A stretch of DNA of 64,000 bases from Mollicutes bacterium (GCA_003555335.1 PWHD01000021.1:62001-126000); one strand, 5' to 3'. Shown: positions 43,455 through 52,287, numbered from the stretch's first letter. Notes: generated by a model not told the origin, from the sequence alone. A program made the numbers and translations.

Positions 43455-44318
43455 CTAGTCTTGTTCTTCGTCCTTTAGGACGGTCTTGTCTTTTTTCAAG
43501 TCGATGCGTCCCTGTTTGTAGAGTTGTCCCAGTGCACGCTTGAACGCGGCTTTAGACATGTTGAAGGTATCATGGATCGCTTGTGGAGTGCTTTTATCGG
43601 TCAGGGGCATCTCCTTGTTTTCCCTCAGATAATCATATACTGTCTGGGCATCTTTTTCAAGCATGAGTTCCTTTTGCTCGATCAGGGTGCCGTTATAATG
43701 TGTTTCGTCTTTCTTGATGGTGATGACGGGTTTGACGGTCTCACCCATGCGGTGTTCAGCGCGTGTGTGCTTATAGTAGATGAAAATCTCGTGACCGGAC
43801 TTCGTGAATGTCACAAGACCCTCATCAGCGACATGGAACACGATCGCTTCGACGGCTTCCCCTTTCTCGAGGGGTTTTTCCGGTCTCAAGTAATCGCGCA
43901 CCCGAAAACGGCTGAGCGGGCGGGCGACCATCTGTCTTTTTGCCGTCTTGAGATAACAAAGGAGCGTATCTCCGATTTGCGGCCAGTCTTTCTTGAGTGG
44001 TGGAAGGTCGTCTTTCGAGACAAGCATGTCTTTCGTGAGTCCGATGTCAACGAAGACACCGAGACCGAGTTTCTGTTCGACCACCTTCACGAAATCCGGA
44101 TTGTAGATGTCGATATAAGGGGTTTTTGTAGTGGCGACAAGCCCTTTCGTGTGGTCGATATAGACAAAGGCCTCCAGTTCATCACCCTCATCCACCGGGT
44201 TGACAGCCTCCTTGAAAGGCATCATGATGGTCGCTTCCTCATGTTCAAGAAGATAACCTTCGTCTTCCTTTTTCCTTACTTTGAAAATATTGGTTGTGCC
44301 GATTTTTAATTGGGCCAC
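43455..44318 (-). CDS. cvfB: CvfB-like S1 domain RNA-binding protein
   Basis: 287 residues with N-terminal S1-like OB folds (an LGLGVFVDIGLTKDMLV segment near 80-95) and a C-terminal winged helix (FNMSKAAFKRALGQLYKQGR), the plan of CvfB/YitL proteins that bind RNA and affect virulence gene expression in staphylococci. The start is GTG 44318, preceded by AGAGGTG at 6 nt; the longer frame upstream crosses the promoter. Confidence 0.88.
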   Translation of the reverse strand: MAQLKIGTTNIFKVRKKEDEGYLLEHEEATIMMPFKEAVNPVDEGDELEAFVYIDHTKGLVATTKTPYIDIYNPDFVKVVEQKLGLGVFVDIGLTKDMLVSKDDLPPLKKDWPQIGDTLLCYLKTAKRQMVARPLSRFRVRDYLRPEKPLEKGEAVEAIVFHVADEGLVTFTKSGHEIFIYYKHTRAEHRMGETVKPVITIKKDETHYNGTLIEQKELMLEKDAQTVYDYLRENKEMPLTDKSTPQAIHDTFNMSKAAFKRALGQLYKQGRIDLKKDKTVLKDEEQD

Positions 44319-44336
44319 AAATATCACCTCTAATGC

Positions 44337-44345
44337 ATTATAACA
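44337..44345 (-). promoter_or_regulatory. Extended -10 promoter of cvfB-yebC-MFS
   Basis: TGTTATAAT on the minus strand (TATAAT at 44337-44342) lies 19 bp before the GTG start. No clear -35 is seen, as is common with extended -10 promoters. Confidence 0.45.
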
Positions 44346-44406
44346 AATTCTTATCCGTTGGGCACATAAAGTGACCTTTTTTGAAAATATCTTTTCCTGA
44401 TTATCA

Positions 44407-44435
44407 TTGCTTTTTAAATCGGTTTTTGATACAAT
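44407..44435 (+). promoter_or_regulatory. Promoter of rpsT
   Basis: -35 TTGCTT (44407-44412), 17-bp spacer, -10 TACAAT (44430-44435). Confidence 0.6.
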
Positions 44436-44465
44436 ATATTCGCTTATGGTAATGGAGGTGAGAAC

Positions 44466-44726
44466 ATGGCTAATATCAAACAACAGAAGAAACGTGTCAA
44501 ACAGGATGCGAAACGCAAACAGTCAAACCAGATTTTTAAATCAGGAATGAAAACATCTGTCAAAAAAGTTGAAAAGCTTGTCGCCGAAGGTAACAAGGAA
44601 GAAGCCCAAAAAGCTTTCGACCTCGCCAACAAAAAGCTGGACAAGGCTCTCACGAAAGGTATCTATCATAAAAACAAAGTTGCCCGCAAGAAATCACAAC
44701 TGCAACAGATGATCAACGAACTATAA
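44466..44726 (+). CDS. rpsT: 30S ribosomal protein S20
   Basis: 86 residues, strongly basic and helical, starting MANIKQQKKRVKQDAKRK as S20 proteins do; it binds 16S rRNA early in 30S assembly. GGAGGTG precedes the ATG by 6 nt. It is convergent with holA, the same pair as in B. subtilis, and is followed by a shared terminator. Confidence 0.97.
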   Translation: MANIKQQKKRVKQDAKRKQSNQIFKSGMKTSVKKVEKLVAEGNKEEAQKAFDLANKKLDKALTKGIYHKNKVARKKSQLQQMINEL

Positions 44727-44729
44727 AAG

Positions 44730-44760
44730 AAAAGTCTATTCCGGGAATAGACTTTTTTTT
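44730..44760. terminator. Bidirectional terminator between rpsT and holA
   Basis: A 12-bp stem AAAAGTCTATTC/GAATAGACTTTT (44730-44741, 44745-44756) with a 3-nt loop and T-run; the minus-strand gene ends within it. Confidence 0.88.
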
Positions 44761-45724
44761 ATGTGCTCAGGATGAACATCTCAAGCGCGTGTTTTTTATC
44801 GACTCTGCCCGTCTTGATATGATAATCGAGCTGTTCGAGATGGCGCAGATGGTCTTCGATTTTGTGTCGGGGGACACTTTTGGCGTTTTGGACCATGAAA
44901 TAGGCACGACCGCTTTTGACATGGAAATACTGCTGGATACCGTCTTGATCGAATCCTTTTTCAATCAGCATTTTCACTTGGAGCATCTCACGGTATTTTG
45001 AGATGATGATGCCTAGAATCCGCAGTGGATCCTCGCTGTACATGATCAAGTCGTGATAAACCTCCAACGCACGGGAACGGCGCTTTTCGAGGATCGCGTT
45101 GGTGATATCATACACATTGTCTTCGATGTTTTTCGTGATGACCTTCTCAATCATTTCGATGTCGATGGCGTCTTCGTCCTTCGCATAGAGTAGTAGCTTC
45201 TTCATTTCCAAAAAGGCCAGTTCGGTGCTGTGTTTGACACGGTTTACAAACGCATCGAGCGCGGTCTGATCGATTGACAGGCCCGCCTGGGCGACCTGTC
45301 TTCTCGCCCACGCATTGAGATCGCCGGGTCCCTTCAGTTTGCATTCGGTGATCGTGGCGTTTTTCTCAAGCTTCTTGAAAAGCTTGCTGCGCCGGTCGAG
45401 TTTGGCTTGGGGGACCGTGATGATCAACAGCGTCTCGGCAGTCGGATTGTCGATGTATTCCTCAAGATAGGACAGCTCGTGTTCTATCTTGTTTTTCTTC
45501 ACCGCGGTGCTCAAGAAATGCGCATTCTTACAGACGACCACCTTGTTCTCGCTCATGAAGGGGATGGTCATCGCATCATTGATGGCATCACTCAACATGA
45601 CCTCCTCCAGGTCGTAGGTCGTCAGGTTGTAATCGTCGACATCATATTTTTTGATCAGCTGGTTGATCTTGCTTTTGATATAGAAGGTATCTTCTCCGAA
45701 AAACACAATAATCTTATCATCCAT
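44759..45724 (-). CDS. holA: DNA polymerase III subunit delta
   Basis: The clamp-loader subunit that opens the sliding clamp. 321 residues, starting with the DnaX-like fold (IIVFFGEDTFYIKSKINQL), with the central AARRQ-type segment NAWARRQVAQAGLSI and the YDITNAILEKRRSRAL region that is well conserved in Gram-positive HolA (YqeN). The start codon is ATG 45724. It has no ribosome binding site at normal distance; the nearest, AAGGAGG, is 28 nt upstream in front of a possible mini-gene. It lies downstream of comEC. Confidence 0.92.
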   Translation of the reverse strand: MDDKIIVFFGEDTFYIKSKINQLIKKYDVDDYNLTTYDLEEVMLSDAINDAMTIPFMSENKVVVCKNAHFLSTAVKKNKIEHELSYLEEYIDNPTAETLLIITVPQAKLDRRSKLFKKLEKNATITECKLKGPGDLNAWARRQVAQAGLSIDQTALDAFVNRVKHSTELAFLEMKKLLLYAKDEDAIDIEMIEKVITKNIEDNVYDITNAILEKRRSRALEVYHDLIMYSEDPLRILGIIISKYREMLQVKMLIEKGFDQDGIQQYFHVKSGRAYFMVQNAKSVPRHKIEDHLRHLEQLDYHIKTGRVDKKHALEMFILST

Positions 45725-45760
45725 AATAGGTCGGTGGCGCCAACGGCCACGGCCTCCTTC
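45717..45760 (-). promoter_or_regulatory. Unusual holA translation-start region with a possible leader mini-gene
   Basis: AAGGAGG (45753-45759) is correctly spaced for TTG 45743, which opens an eight-codon frame (TTG GCG CCA CCG ACC TAT TAT GGA) ending in TGA at 45719-45717, overlapping the holA start. An inverted repeat GTGGC/GCCAC between the site and the holA ATG could also bring them closer together. Confidence 0.35.
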
Positions 45761-45787
45761 CTGTCCTGCCCCGGTTGTAACCGGTTC

Positions 45788-47956
45788 TCAGTCGATGGTC
45801 TTCACGCCCTTCATTATAGCATATAACCCAGGTTCGAGCGCAGTCTTTTTGTGCCGGAACGAAAAAAAGTAGCGAAAATGGACACTGCCCGTTTCGTCGA
45901 GACGATGCAACAACACACCATGCGCTTCGAGTCTATCGATCGCTTCGTCGTGCGGATGGCCGAAACGGCTGTTTCGGCTCGCCGGGACGATCCCCTCGGA
46001 TGCCTGGACCATCTTTAGAAACCGTTCGGTCGACGAGGTTCTAGAGCCATGATGCGCCACCTTGAGAATGTCCGCACGCACATCATAGAAACGGACAAAG
46101 CTTTCCTCGCGTGCTGATTCGATATCACCGGTGAACAAATAACGCTCACCGCCGATGGTGATACTCATCACGAGCGAACGCTCATTTTCACCACGGTGAT
46201 CCTTTTCAAGCGGAAAAATGAAAAACGTCAGGTCGCCACAGCCGATCAGTCTGTTCTCAAAAGGACCCTGTGAATGGTTGCTGATGGTCTGTCCAATCTC
46301 GAAATTGGCGGCCACCGACGGATAAGCACCGTAATGATCACTGTGTTTGTGTGTGATGATCACATAGTCGAGGTGTCTCAGATTCAGCCGCTTAAGTTGA
46401 CTGACCAGACGGTCTTGCGGGTCACGCTCGCCGGTATCGATAAGGATGTTGCAACGGTTAAAACGGTCACGAATCAAGAAACTGTCCCCTGACACATCGA
46501 ACATATAGACATGGGAAACAAAGGAAAGATACGGTGACAAGCCTATCAACAAAAGGAAATAAACCAGCACAATCAACCGTCTGATTAAACGGATGGAATT
46601 CCCGATCTGTGAAAATGCGTATGCGAACAAGACATAATAGAAAATCGTGACGATCCCCGGCGGGATGAAAAGACGGATGATCATACCGTTTCGATCGGCG
46701 AGCCATCCGACAATCAGCTCGAAGACCGCCAGCAAGAACGCAAGGAGCGGTTCGAAGATAGGCAGAAGAAAGACAATATAACTAAGCGGCAACAACAAAA
46801 AAGTCAAAAAAAGTACGAAAAAGACATTGTAGATGATGCTTAAGGGATTGATCTCATATTGCATCGAAAGTATCAACGGCAAAGTCGCGAAAAAAGCAAG
46901 CCCCGATACCAAGAAAGGCTGATGGACTTTCTTTGCCGCACCGAGTTGCGCCTTGTTGAAAACGAGTGTGATGCTCACCGTAAAAGAAAGCAAAAATCCC
47001 AGTTGAGAAAAATAAAAGGGATGAATCACCAAAAGCCCCATGCAAAGAATCAGCAAACAATCCAGCACACTCAATCCCAGGTTGAGGTGTTTGTTGAAAA
47101 TCAACAGACAGACCATCGCCACGGCCCGAAGCACCGAAGGCGGCGCCCCGGTGATACCGAGATAACCCACCAAAAACAGTATGAAGAGGATATCACACGA
47201 TACAGGGTGTCTGACCACCATGGTCAGTCCCTTTCTGATGAGAAAGGCCAGAAATGCCACATGCAGACCCGAAACCGCGAACATATGGGCGATACCGAGC
47301 GTCTGTGAATGATGATAGGTCGTCTCGTCGAGGCCGCTCCTGTCGGCCAGCAGGAATGCCTTCAGATAAGGCGCGGTATCCGGATTGGTCAATTCGATAT
47401 GCCGACTCAGCCATCCGCTCACACTGTAGACGGACATGCCGCTTTCTCTGGGCGTGATGGCCGCCTCGTAGACGATACCGTCAACTCTTATCGCCCTCAG
47501 ATGCGCCCGGTAATCGAAGCCGCCGAAGAAACCGGATGCCTGCGGCCAGACGGCCTCACCCTCGATTTGGACGCGCATGCCCGCCGACAGCGCTTCGATT
47601 CCATCCCCATAGACGAGGAGTCTGTAATCTTCGTCCTTGAGAAAAAAACGGGGGTGGTCACGGTCACTTTCCACCGACGTCACGGTGCCGCTGAAGGTCT
47701 GCCGCTTGATGACCGGGTCGCTATGGGTGAGCAGCCTTGTGACCGGCACCATGCTGATGAGGACGACAACCAGGAAAAATACCCTGTCATACGTGAACAG
47801 CCTCATGAGAACCAAGGCGACAAGGACCCACAAATAGGAATGTTCAACCGCATAAAGCATGAGGATGAACGGAATGAAAATCTTTTCGGTTTCGTGGCTA
47901 AAGCGTGATAAGGTCTTTGACATTGTTGTAGGTCGCCGCACCGATGCCACTGACAT
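45788..47956 (-). CDS. comEC: Competence protein ComEC (DNA uptake channel)
   Basis: 722 residues. A membrane domain with two early helices, an OB-like soluble segment and the Competence domain (about 9 helices; GIAHMFAVSGLHVAF is its best-known motif) is followed by a C-terminal metallo-beta-lactamase-like nuclease domain with THKHSDHYG, FTGDIES and VAHHGS. These metal-site motifs are intact. ComEC carries single-stranded DNA across the membrane. The frame begins at ATG 47956 with GAGG at 9 nt, inside comEA; ATG 47923 is an alternative. It follows comEA; comEB is absent. Confidence 0.93.
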   Translation of the reverse strand: MSVASVRRPTTMSKTLSRFSHETEKIFIPFILMLYAVEHSYLWVLVALVLMRLFTYDRVFFLVVVLISMVPVTRLLTHSDPVIKRQTFSGTVTSVESDRDHPRFFLKDEDYRLLVYGDGIEALSAGMRVQIEGEAVWPQASGFFGGFDYRAHLRAIRVDGIVYEAAITPRESGMSVYSVSGWLSRHIELTNPDTAPYLKAFLLADRSGLDETTYHHSQTLGIAHMFAVSGLHVAFLAFLIRKGLTMVVRHPVSCDILFILFLVGYLGITGAPPSVLRAVAMVCLLIFNKHLNLGLSVLDCLLILCMGLLVIHPFYFSQLGFLLSFTVSITLVFNKAQLGAAKKVHQPFLVSGLAFFATLPLILSMQYEINPLSIIYNVFFVLFLTFLLLPLSYIVFLLPIFEPLLAFLLAVFELIVGWLADRNGMIIRLFIPPGIVTIFYYVLFAYAFSQIGNSIRLIRRLIVLVYFLLLIGLSPYLSFVSHVYMFDVSGDSFLIRDRFNRCNILIDTGERDPQDRLVSQLKRLNLRHLDYVIITHKHSDHYGAYPSVAANFEIGQTISNHSQGPFENRLIGCGDLTFFIFPLEKDHRGENERSLVMSITIGGERYLFTGDIESAREESFVRFYDVRADILKVAHHGSRTSSTERFLKMVQASEGIVPASRNSRFGHPHDEAIDRLEAHGVLLHRLDETGSVHFRYFFSFRHKKTALEPGLYAIMKGVKTID

Positions 47957-48467
47957 CCATCAGTTCCTCGAGCGCAGTGAAACCGCCATTTTCCTCGCGG
48001 TATGCGATGATCGCCCTGGCGGTCGCGCTTCCGATATTGGGAAGACTCACCAACACCGCCTCATCCGCGGTGTTGATGGAGATGAGCGTGCCCTCCTGTT
48101 TTTCATCATCCAATATGTCGGATTTCGTTTCCTCTTCGCACGCCGGTACGCGGTAGACATTGCCGTCGATGACACGCCGGGAAAGATTCAGCGTTTCGTC
48201 GCAGCCGGCAAAGGACAGTCCGCCGGCGAGCAGGATGACCTGAAACAGCCTGGTGCCCTGTTCGACCTTGTAGACGCCGGGCTTCACGATCTCGCCCTTC
48301 AGATCGACATAGACATAATCCTTATCCTCATGACCGGCATCCGTCTCTTCAGGAAAAAGCACCACCGTCCCGGCCGTTTCCTGGGCGGAAAGTCCGTTGA
48401 TCAAGAAGAAGAACACCAAAATGAATAAGGGAATCACGATCACAATCCATGGTCTGAATTTTTCCAT
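47898..48467 (-). CDS. comEA: Competence protein ComEA (DNA receptor)
   Basis: 189 residues: N-terminal membrane anchor (residues 5-24), an SLBB-type domain (VYVDLKGEIVKPGVYKVEQG), and C-terminal helix-hairpin-helix repeats with INTADEAVLVSLPNIGSATA and LMDVSGIG, which bind double-stranded DNA outside the cell. ATG 48467 is the start (AAAGGA 11 nt upstream); the earlier ATG 48479 overlaps that site. A hairpin covers this region. Confidence 0.93.
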   Translation of the reverse strand: MEKFRPWIVIVIPLFILVFFFLINGLSAQETAGTVVLFPEETDAGHEDKDYVYVDLKGEIVKPGVYKVEQGTRLFQVILLAGGLSFAGCDETLNLSRRVIDGNVYRVPACEEETKSDILDDEKQEGTLISINTADEAVLVSLPNIGSATARAIIAYREENGGFTALEELMDVSGIGAATYNNVKDLITL

Positions 48468-48515
48468 AAAAAAACACATCCTTTCACCCTATGATTCGAG
48501 TGGCGATGTGTTTTT
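48468..48515 (-). promoter_or_regulatory. Terminator-like hairpin covering the comEA ribosome binding site
   Basis: Inverted arms AAAAACACATC and GATGTGTTTTT (48505-48515, 48470-48480) enclose a 24-nt loop. On the minus strand the 3' arm contains the end of the AAAGGATG ribosome binding site, and the T-run touches the comEA ATG. It could terminate yqeM transcripts or hide the ribosome binding site. Confidence 0.5.
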
Positions 48516-49170
48516 ACTTTTGAAGGACGTATAAAACACGTTCTTCCATCCGGATTGTCTCAAGAAGCTTGAAACCGGCGAAAAGGGTCCGCACCTCTTC
48601 GTCTTTGTAACAGGTTTCCTCATGGCGCGCGGTTCTTTTTTTGTGGCTGATTTCGTGGATGATACGGCGGGGATCCGTTGTCCCTTTGACAGACCAATGA
48701 TAGACGCCCTTTGGTGTATCGAGCGTTTCTGCGTACCCGGGCAGGCGTTTCACATAGTCGCATCTGAGCATATCGAAGATGAAGTGGCCGTCTTTTCTCA
48801 GGTGGGCCGTCCAGCGTGTGAAAAGCGTCCGCAGATTTTCGAAATCGGGCGTATGGTTGAAAACGTCGATCGGCGCGATGATCATGTCGTAAGTCCGATC
48901 GAGGGGTCGCGCCATGTCATGGACAAACAGTTTCACATTGGTGGGCACGGGCTTTTGGCCAGCTTTCTCGATCATCGCCGCGCTGGCATCGAAGGCGTGG
49001 ACCGTGTCGAACATGGGGGCGCATTTTTTTGCGAGATGCGCGGTTCCGCACCCGATCTCAAGAAAAGCGCCGCCCGCGCTTCTTTTCTCGATCAACCGCA
49101 GATAGACCTTGTAGAGATAGTGGTCGATGGTCTGTTCATAGATATCGGCGATCAGGTCATAGGTGTTCAT
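48514..49170 (-). CDS. yqeM: SAM-dependent methyltransferase (YqeM type)
   Basis: 218 residues, class I methyltransferase with motif I FLEIGCGTAHLA near residues 36-47 and the acidic ribose-binding site HAFDAS. It lies between rsfS and comEA, the position of yqeM in B. subtilis. Substrate unknown. Its start overlaps rsfS by 4 bp. Confidence 0.85.
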   Translation of the reverse strand: MNTYDLIADIYEQTIDHYLYKVYLRLIEKRSAGGAFLEIGCGTAHLAKKCAPMFDTVHAFDASAAMIEKAGQKPVPTNVKLFVHDMARPLDRTYDMIIAPIDVFNHTPDFENLRTLFTRWTAHLRKDGHFIFDMLRCDYVKRLPGYAETLDTPKGVYHWSVKGTTDPRRIIHEISHKKRTARHEETCYKDEEVRTLFAGFKLLETIRMEERVLYVLQK

Positions 49171-49508
49171 AGGAGGGTGTCTTTATCTATCTTGGGCACA
49201 TCGATCCACATCTTTTCGATGTTATAGTATTCGCGTTCGTCCTTTGTGAAGACGTTGACGATGATGTCGCCACAATCAATGAGCGCCCAGGCACCACCGG
49301 TGCTGCCTTCGATGTTCGGGCGGTCGTGGTCGTTTTCCAAAAGGGTCTCCTTCACATCGCGGATCGCACCGTTTAGTTGACGCGGGTTCTTCGCGCTTGA
49401 AAGGATGAAGTAATCGAAGAAAGGATTGACCTCGCGCATGTCGTAGATGACAATGTCTTCGAGCTGCATATCGTCAAGGGCTTTGACAATCAGGGTGAGT
49501 TTATCCAT
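49167..49508 (-). CDS. rsfS: Ribosomal silencing factor RsfS
   Basis: 113 residues of the RsfS/Iojap family, which binds L14 on free 50S subunits and blocks joining in starvation. AKNPRQLNGAIRDVKETL and GGAWALIDCGDIIVNVF are conserved. The start is ATG 49508 after AAGGAGG, overlapping the stop of the yqeK fusion by 8 bp (ATGGATAA). Confidence 0.95.
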   Translation of the reverse strand: MDKLTLIVKALDDMQLEDIVIYDMREVNPFFDYFILSSAKNPRQLNGAIRDVKETLLENDHDRPNIEGSTGGAWALIDCGDIIVNVFTKDEREYYNIEKMWIDVPKIDKDTLL

Positions 49509-50628
49509 TGTTTCCTCCTTTTTTGTAGGTCTTCTTATCCAGACTATAGAATATGACGTCGTAGGATTTTCCTTCTTTGTTGGTCCAGTAGTCTTTTTCG
49601 ACGGAAAGCGTCTTCGCACCGAGTTTCTCATAGAGCTTTCTGGCAGGATGGTTCTCGCAGAACGTGTCGATCAGAATCGCTTCGAGTCCGTAGGTTTCAA
49701 ACAGATATTCGACAAAGCCTCGCAGTGTCTCTTCGCCGTAGCCTTTCTTCTGATAATCCGGTTCGGCGATTTTCATGCCGATGCGCATGGTCTTATGCCT
49801 TTTATCATGATGGCCATAGGAAAGCTCGCCGATCGCGTGTTTGGTCTCCTTGTCGCAGATGAGCACGATACGCGTCGCGTCTTCGTTTTGTGACATGGTC
49901 TCAAGTTGTTTTTCAACCTTTTCAAGCGGAATCCCCAGACCGTAAGGGAACCCGACCGAAGCCATCAGACGGCCGTCGTTCCACCATTTCGCAAGAACAG
50001 AAGCATCTTTCATGCGGGTGCGTCTGATGAAGGTGCGCTCGGTCTCGAAGAGTATCACGAGGTCGAGCAGTTCCTTTTTGTAGTATTCGCGGGCTTGATA
50101 GGCGATTTCGGGAACGGAGCCTTCTTCTGATTCAAACAGGCGGATGGATTTGTCGATGGCGGTGAATACCGCCAGGTCGATATCCTGAAAGGCCAGTTTC
50201 CTGACCTGTTTCGACGCCTTGTAGGGTCTTGTGGGTTCGATGTAGTCGCTGATGAAGATGACTTTTTCAAATAAAGTCATCGCCGGTTTGCCGACGGTAT
50301 GGTTCTCGATTGCGGAAAGGACGTCCTTGTCGGTGACACCATACTCCTCCTTGGCGACAAAGGCGGCGGAAAAGGCATGGTAAAGGGGCGGCGTGTAGGT
50401 GTTGAAAATCGCAGTTCCGTAGGCGTCTTTGATGATCGTTTCATGATACTCGCGGGGTTTGTTCTTGGTGATGTCATGGAGCAAGCAGGCGGTAATAATC
50501 TTGTCTCGGTCGAGATCGAATTTTTTCTGGAAGTAAAGCGCGGTCTTTTCGACACCCTCGATATGAGCGAGCCGATTCGGGTCATCTTTGAAAATCGTTT
50601 TCAGGTCTTTTCGGATTTTTTCAATCAT
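49501..50628 (-). CDS. YqeK-type HD hydrolase fused to a GNAT acetyltransferase
   Basis: 375 residues, about twice the normal YqeK. Residues 1-190 are a YqeK HD domain that cleaves Ap4A symmetrically to ADP: H22 in RLAHIEGV, HD at 51-52 in CLLHDITK, H84, H110 in ENHTVGK and D128 in ISDYIEP are in place. Residues about 197-370 are a RimJ/RimL-like GNAT domain (FIRRTRMKDASVLAKWW, then MRIGMKI, YQKKGYGEE, and ENHPARKLYEKLGA). The reading frame is continuous with no stop or restart signal at the junction. nadD, the usual upstream gene, is absent; the start overlaps yqeH (ATGA). Confidence 0.88.
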   Translation of the reverse strand: MIEKIRKDLKTIFKDDPNRLAHIEGVEKTALYFQKKFDLDRDKIITACLLHDITKNKPREYHETIIKDAYGTAIFNTYTPPLYHAFSAAFVAKEEYGVTDKDVLSAIENHTVGKPAMTLFEKVIFISDYIEPTRPYKASKQVRKLAFQDIDLAVFTAIDKSIRLFESEEGSVPEIAYQAREYYKKELLDLVILFETERTFIRRTRMKDASVLAKWWNDGRLMASVGFPYGLGIPLEKVEKQLETMSQNEDATRIVLICDKETKHAIGELSYGHHDKRHKTMRIGMKIAEPDYQKKGYGEETLRGFVEYLFETYGLEAILIDTFCENHPARKLYEKLGAKTLSVEKDYWTNKEGKSYDVIFYSLDKKTYKKGGNNG

Positions 50629-51719
50629 CCGATCAATGCCTCCCTTTGATAAGGGGTGATCGATTCGGGGAGGTGGATGCGGATGACGCCTTTGCCTTTG
50701 ATGGAGACGAACCCTAGGCCGGGCACGACGAGGTCGATCGGTTTGTCGAGGTTGACGGGAAACTGATGGACCTTGAATGACAGGGCATCTTCAGGATCGT
50801 AAGGGGGCTGCAGTAGCTCGCCTTTGTGTTTTTCATAGAACGCATCGGCCTTGATCAGTCTCGTGCGGTGCAAAGAAAGGCTGTTGGCCAGATAGAAAGT
50901 GAAACTCGCCGGTACACCGGTGATATAGTCCAGTCTGAACAGACCGCCGGCGAAGATGGTCTGATTGGGGTCAAGCTGATAGGTACGGGGTTTGATTTCC
51001 TTTTTCGGCTGAATCGCCTTGAGCCCTTTCGTGTCAAGGATGTCAAAGAAATGGTTCTTCTTGATCAGACCCGGCGTATCATAAAGATGCGCATCGAAAA
51101 AGGGGATTTTGATGAAATCCTGGGTTGTTCCCGGAGCGAAGAATGTTGTGATCGGTGCCTCGTTTTTCTGCATGGTGGCACTGATCATGTGGTTGATGAT
51201 GGTGCTTTTGCCGACATTGGAGGCGCCGATGATGTAGATGTCTTTCTTCTTGCTTTCTTTTTCAAGGGTTTCGACCAGGTCGTCGATGCCCTGGTTTTTG
51301 ACGGCGCTGATCAGTTTGATCATGGCCGGTTCGATGTCGTAACTGTTGAGGATCTCATTGAGCCGTGATTTGATGCGGCCGTCTTTGGCGCTTTTGGGCA
51401 GTAGGTCCCTTTTGTTCGCAACGACGATAAGACGGTTCTTACGGATGAGCTTCGTGATCTCACCCATGATCGATCCTTCGACGTCGAGCAGGTCGATCAC
51501 CTTGACGACCAATGCCTTTTGGGGAATGCCCGAGATCATCTCGATATAGTCTTCCCTTGTGACGTAGGACGGCATGACCTCGCCGTAATGACGCATGCGG
51601 TAACACCGCATGCAGTAGATGGTTTTATCCTCATCCAAGGATTTCGGGGTGTAGAACGGTTTTTCCTTGTCTTCATTCTGGAGTTTTCCGCCGCACCCTA
51701 TGCAATGGATGTCCGTCAT
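50625..51719 (-). CDS. yqeH: Ribosome biogenesis GTPase YqeH
   Basis: A 364-residue circularly permuted GTPase needed for 30S assembly. A zinc finger (CIGCGG, then CMRCYRM) comes first, followed by the permuted order: NKRD (G4), GASNVGKST (G1), DTPG (G3), then a C-terminal RNA-binding domain. ATG 51719 follows AGAGGTG by 6 nt, 4 bp after yqeG. Confidence 0.95.
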   Translation of the reverse strand: MTDIHCIGCGGKLQNEDKEKPFYTPKSLDEDKTIYCMRCYRMRHYGEVMPSYVTREDYIEMISGIPQKALVVKVIDLLDVEGSIMGEITKLIRKNRLIVVANKRDLLPKSAKDGRIKSRLNEILNSYDIEPAMIKLISAVKNQGIDDLVETLEKESKKKDIYIIGASNVGKSTIINHMISATMQKNEAPITTFFAPGTTQDFIKIPFFDAHLYDTPGLIKKNHFFDILDTKGLKAIQPKKEIKPRTYQLDPNQTIFAGGLFRLDYITGVPASFTFYLANSLSLHRTRLIKADAFYEKHKGELLQPPYDPEDALSFKVHQFPVNLDKPIDLVVPGLGFVSIKGKGVIRIHLPESITPYQREALIG

Positions 51720-51723
51720 GCTA

Positions 51724-52287
51724 TCACCTCTTGTCAAGTTTGAGTTCCGTGTATTTTTCGGGATACCGGGTCTTGATTTTTTCCAGCATCCTGTTTTCGA
51801 TGGCGCGGTTGAGACGGGTGTACCATTTCTCGGTCCTTTTTTTGATCGGCAGCACGAGAATCACATCGAGGCCCGTGCGCTTCGCACCATAGACATCCGT
51901 CATCATCTGATCGCCGATCACAAGCACCTTTTTTTTATCGACGGGACGTTCATAATAGCGTAACGCTTTTTTGAAACCGCTTTTCAGCGGTTTTTTCGCC
52001 CTGCAGACAAACGAAAGATTGAGTGGGGCGCTGAAACGCCGCACCCTTTTTTTGCTGCTGTTGTTCGACACAAGGACGATGAAAAAACCGAGTGACTTCA
52101 GCTTCTCAATAAGTGAGACGGTGCGTGCATTCGGTAGATGGTCGTCATAGGAGATCAGCGTGTTGTCGATGTCGATGAGCAGAATCTGCTTGCCGTCACG
52201 CTTGACCTTCTCAAAGTCGATGTCGTGGATGGTTTCCTTGTGGGCGTCTGGGACGAATTTCTCAGTCTTGAACAAATGATGGATCAT
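51724..52287 (-). CDS. yqeG: HAD-superfamily phosphatase YqeG
   Basis: 187 residues of HAD subfamily IIIA. The nucleophile motif is LIDIDNTLI, then LVSNNS (motif II) and GDQMMTDVYGA (motif IV). Homologues are often annotated as phosphatidylglycerophosphatase-like, but the substrate here is unproven. AGGAGG precedes the ATG. First gene of the yqeG-yqeH-yqeK operon. Confidence 0.93.
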   Translation of the reverse strand: MIHHLFKTEKFVPDAHKETIHDIDFEKVKRDGKQILLIDIDNTLISYDDHLPNARTVSLIEKLKSLGFFIVLVSNNSSKKRVRRFSAPLNLSFVCRAKKPLKSGFKKALRYYERPVDKKKVLVIGDQMMTDVYGAKRTGLDVILVLPIKKRTEKWYTRLNRAIENRMLEKIKTRYPEKYTELKLDKR

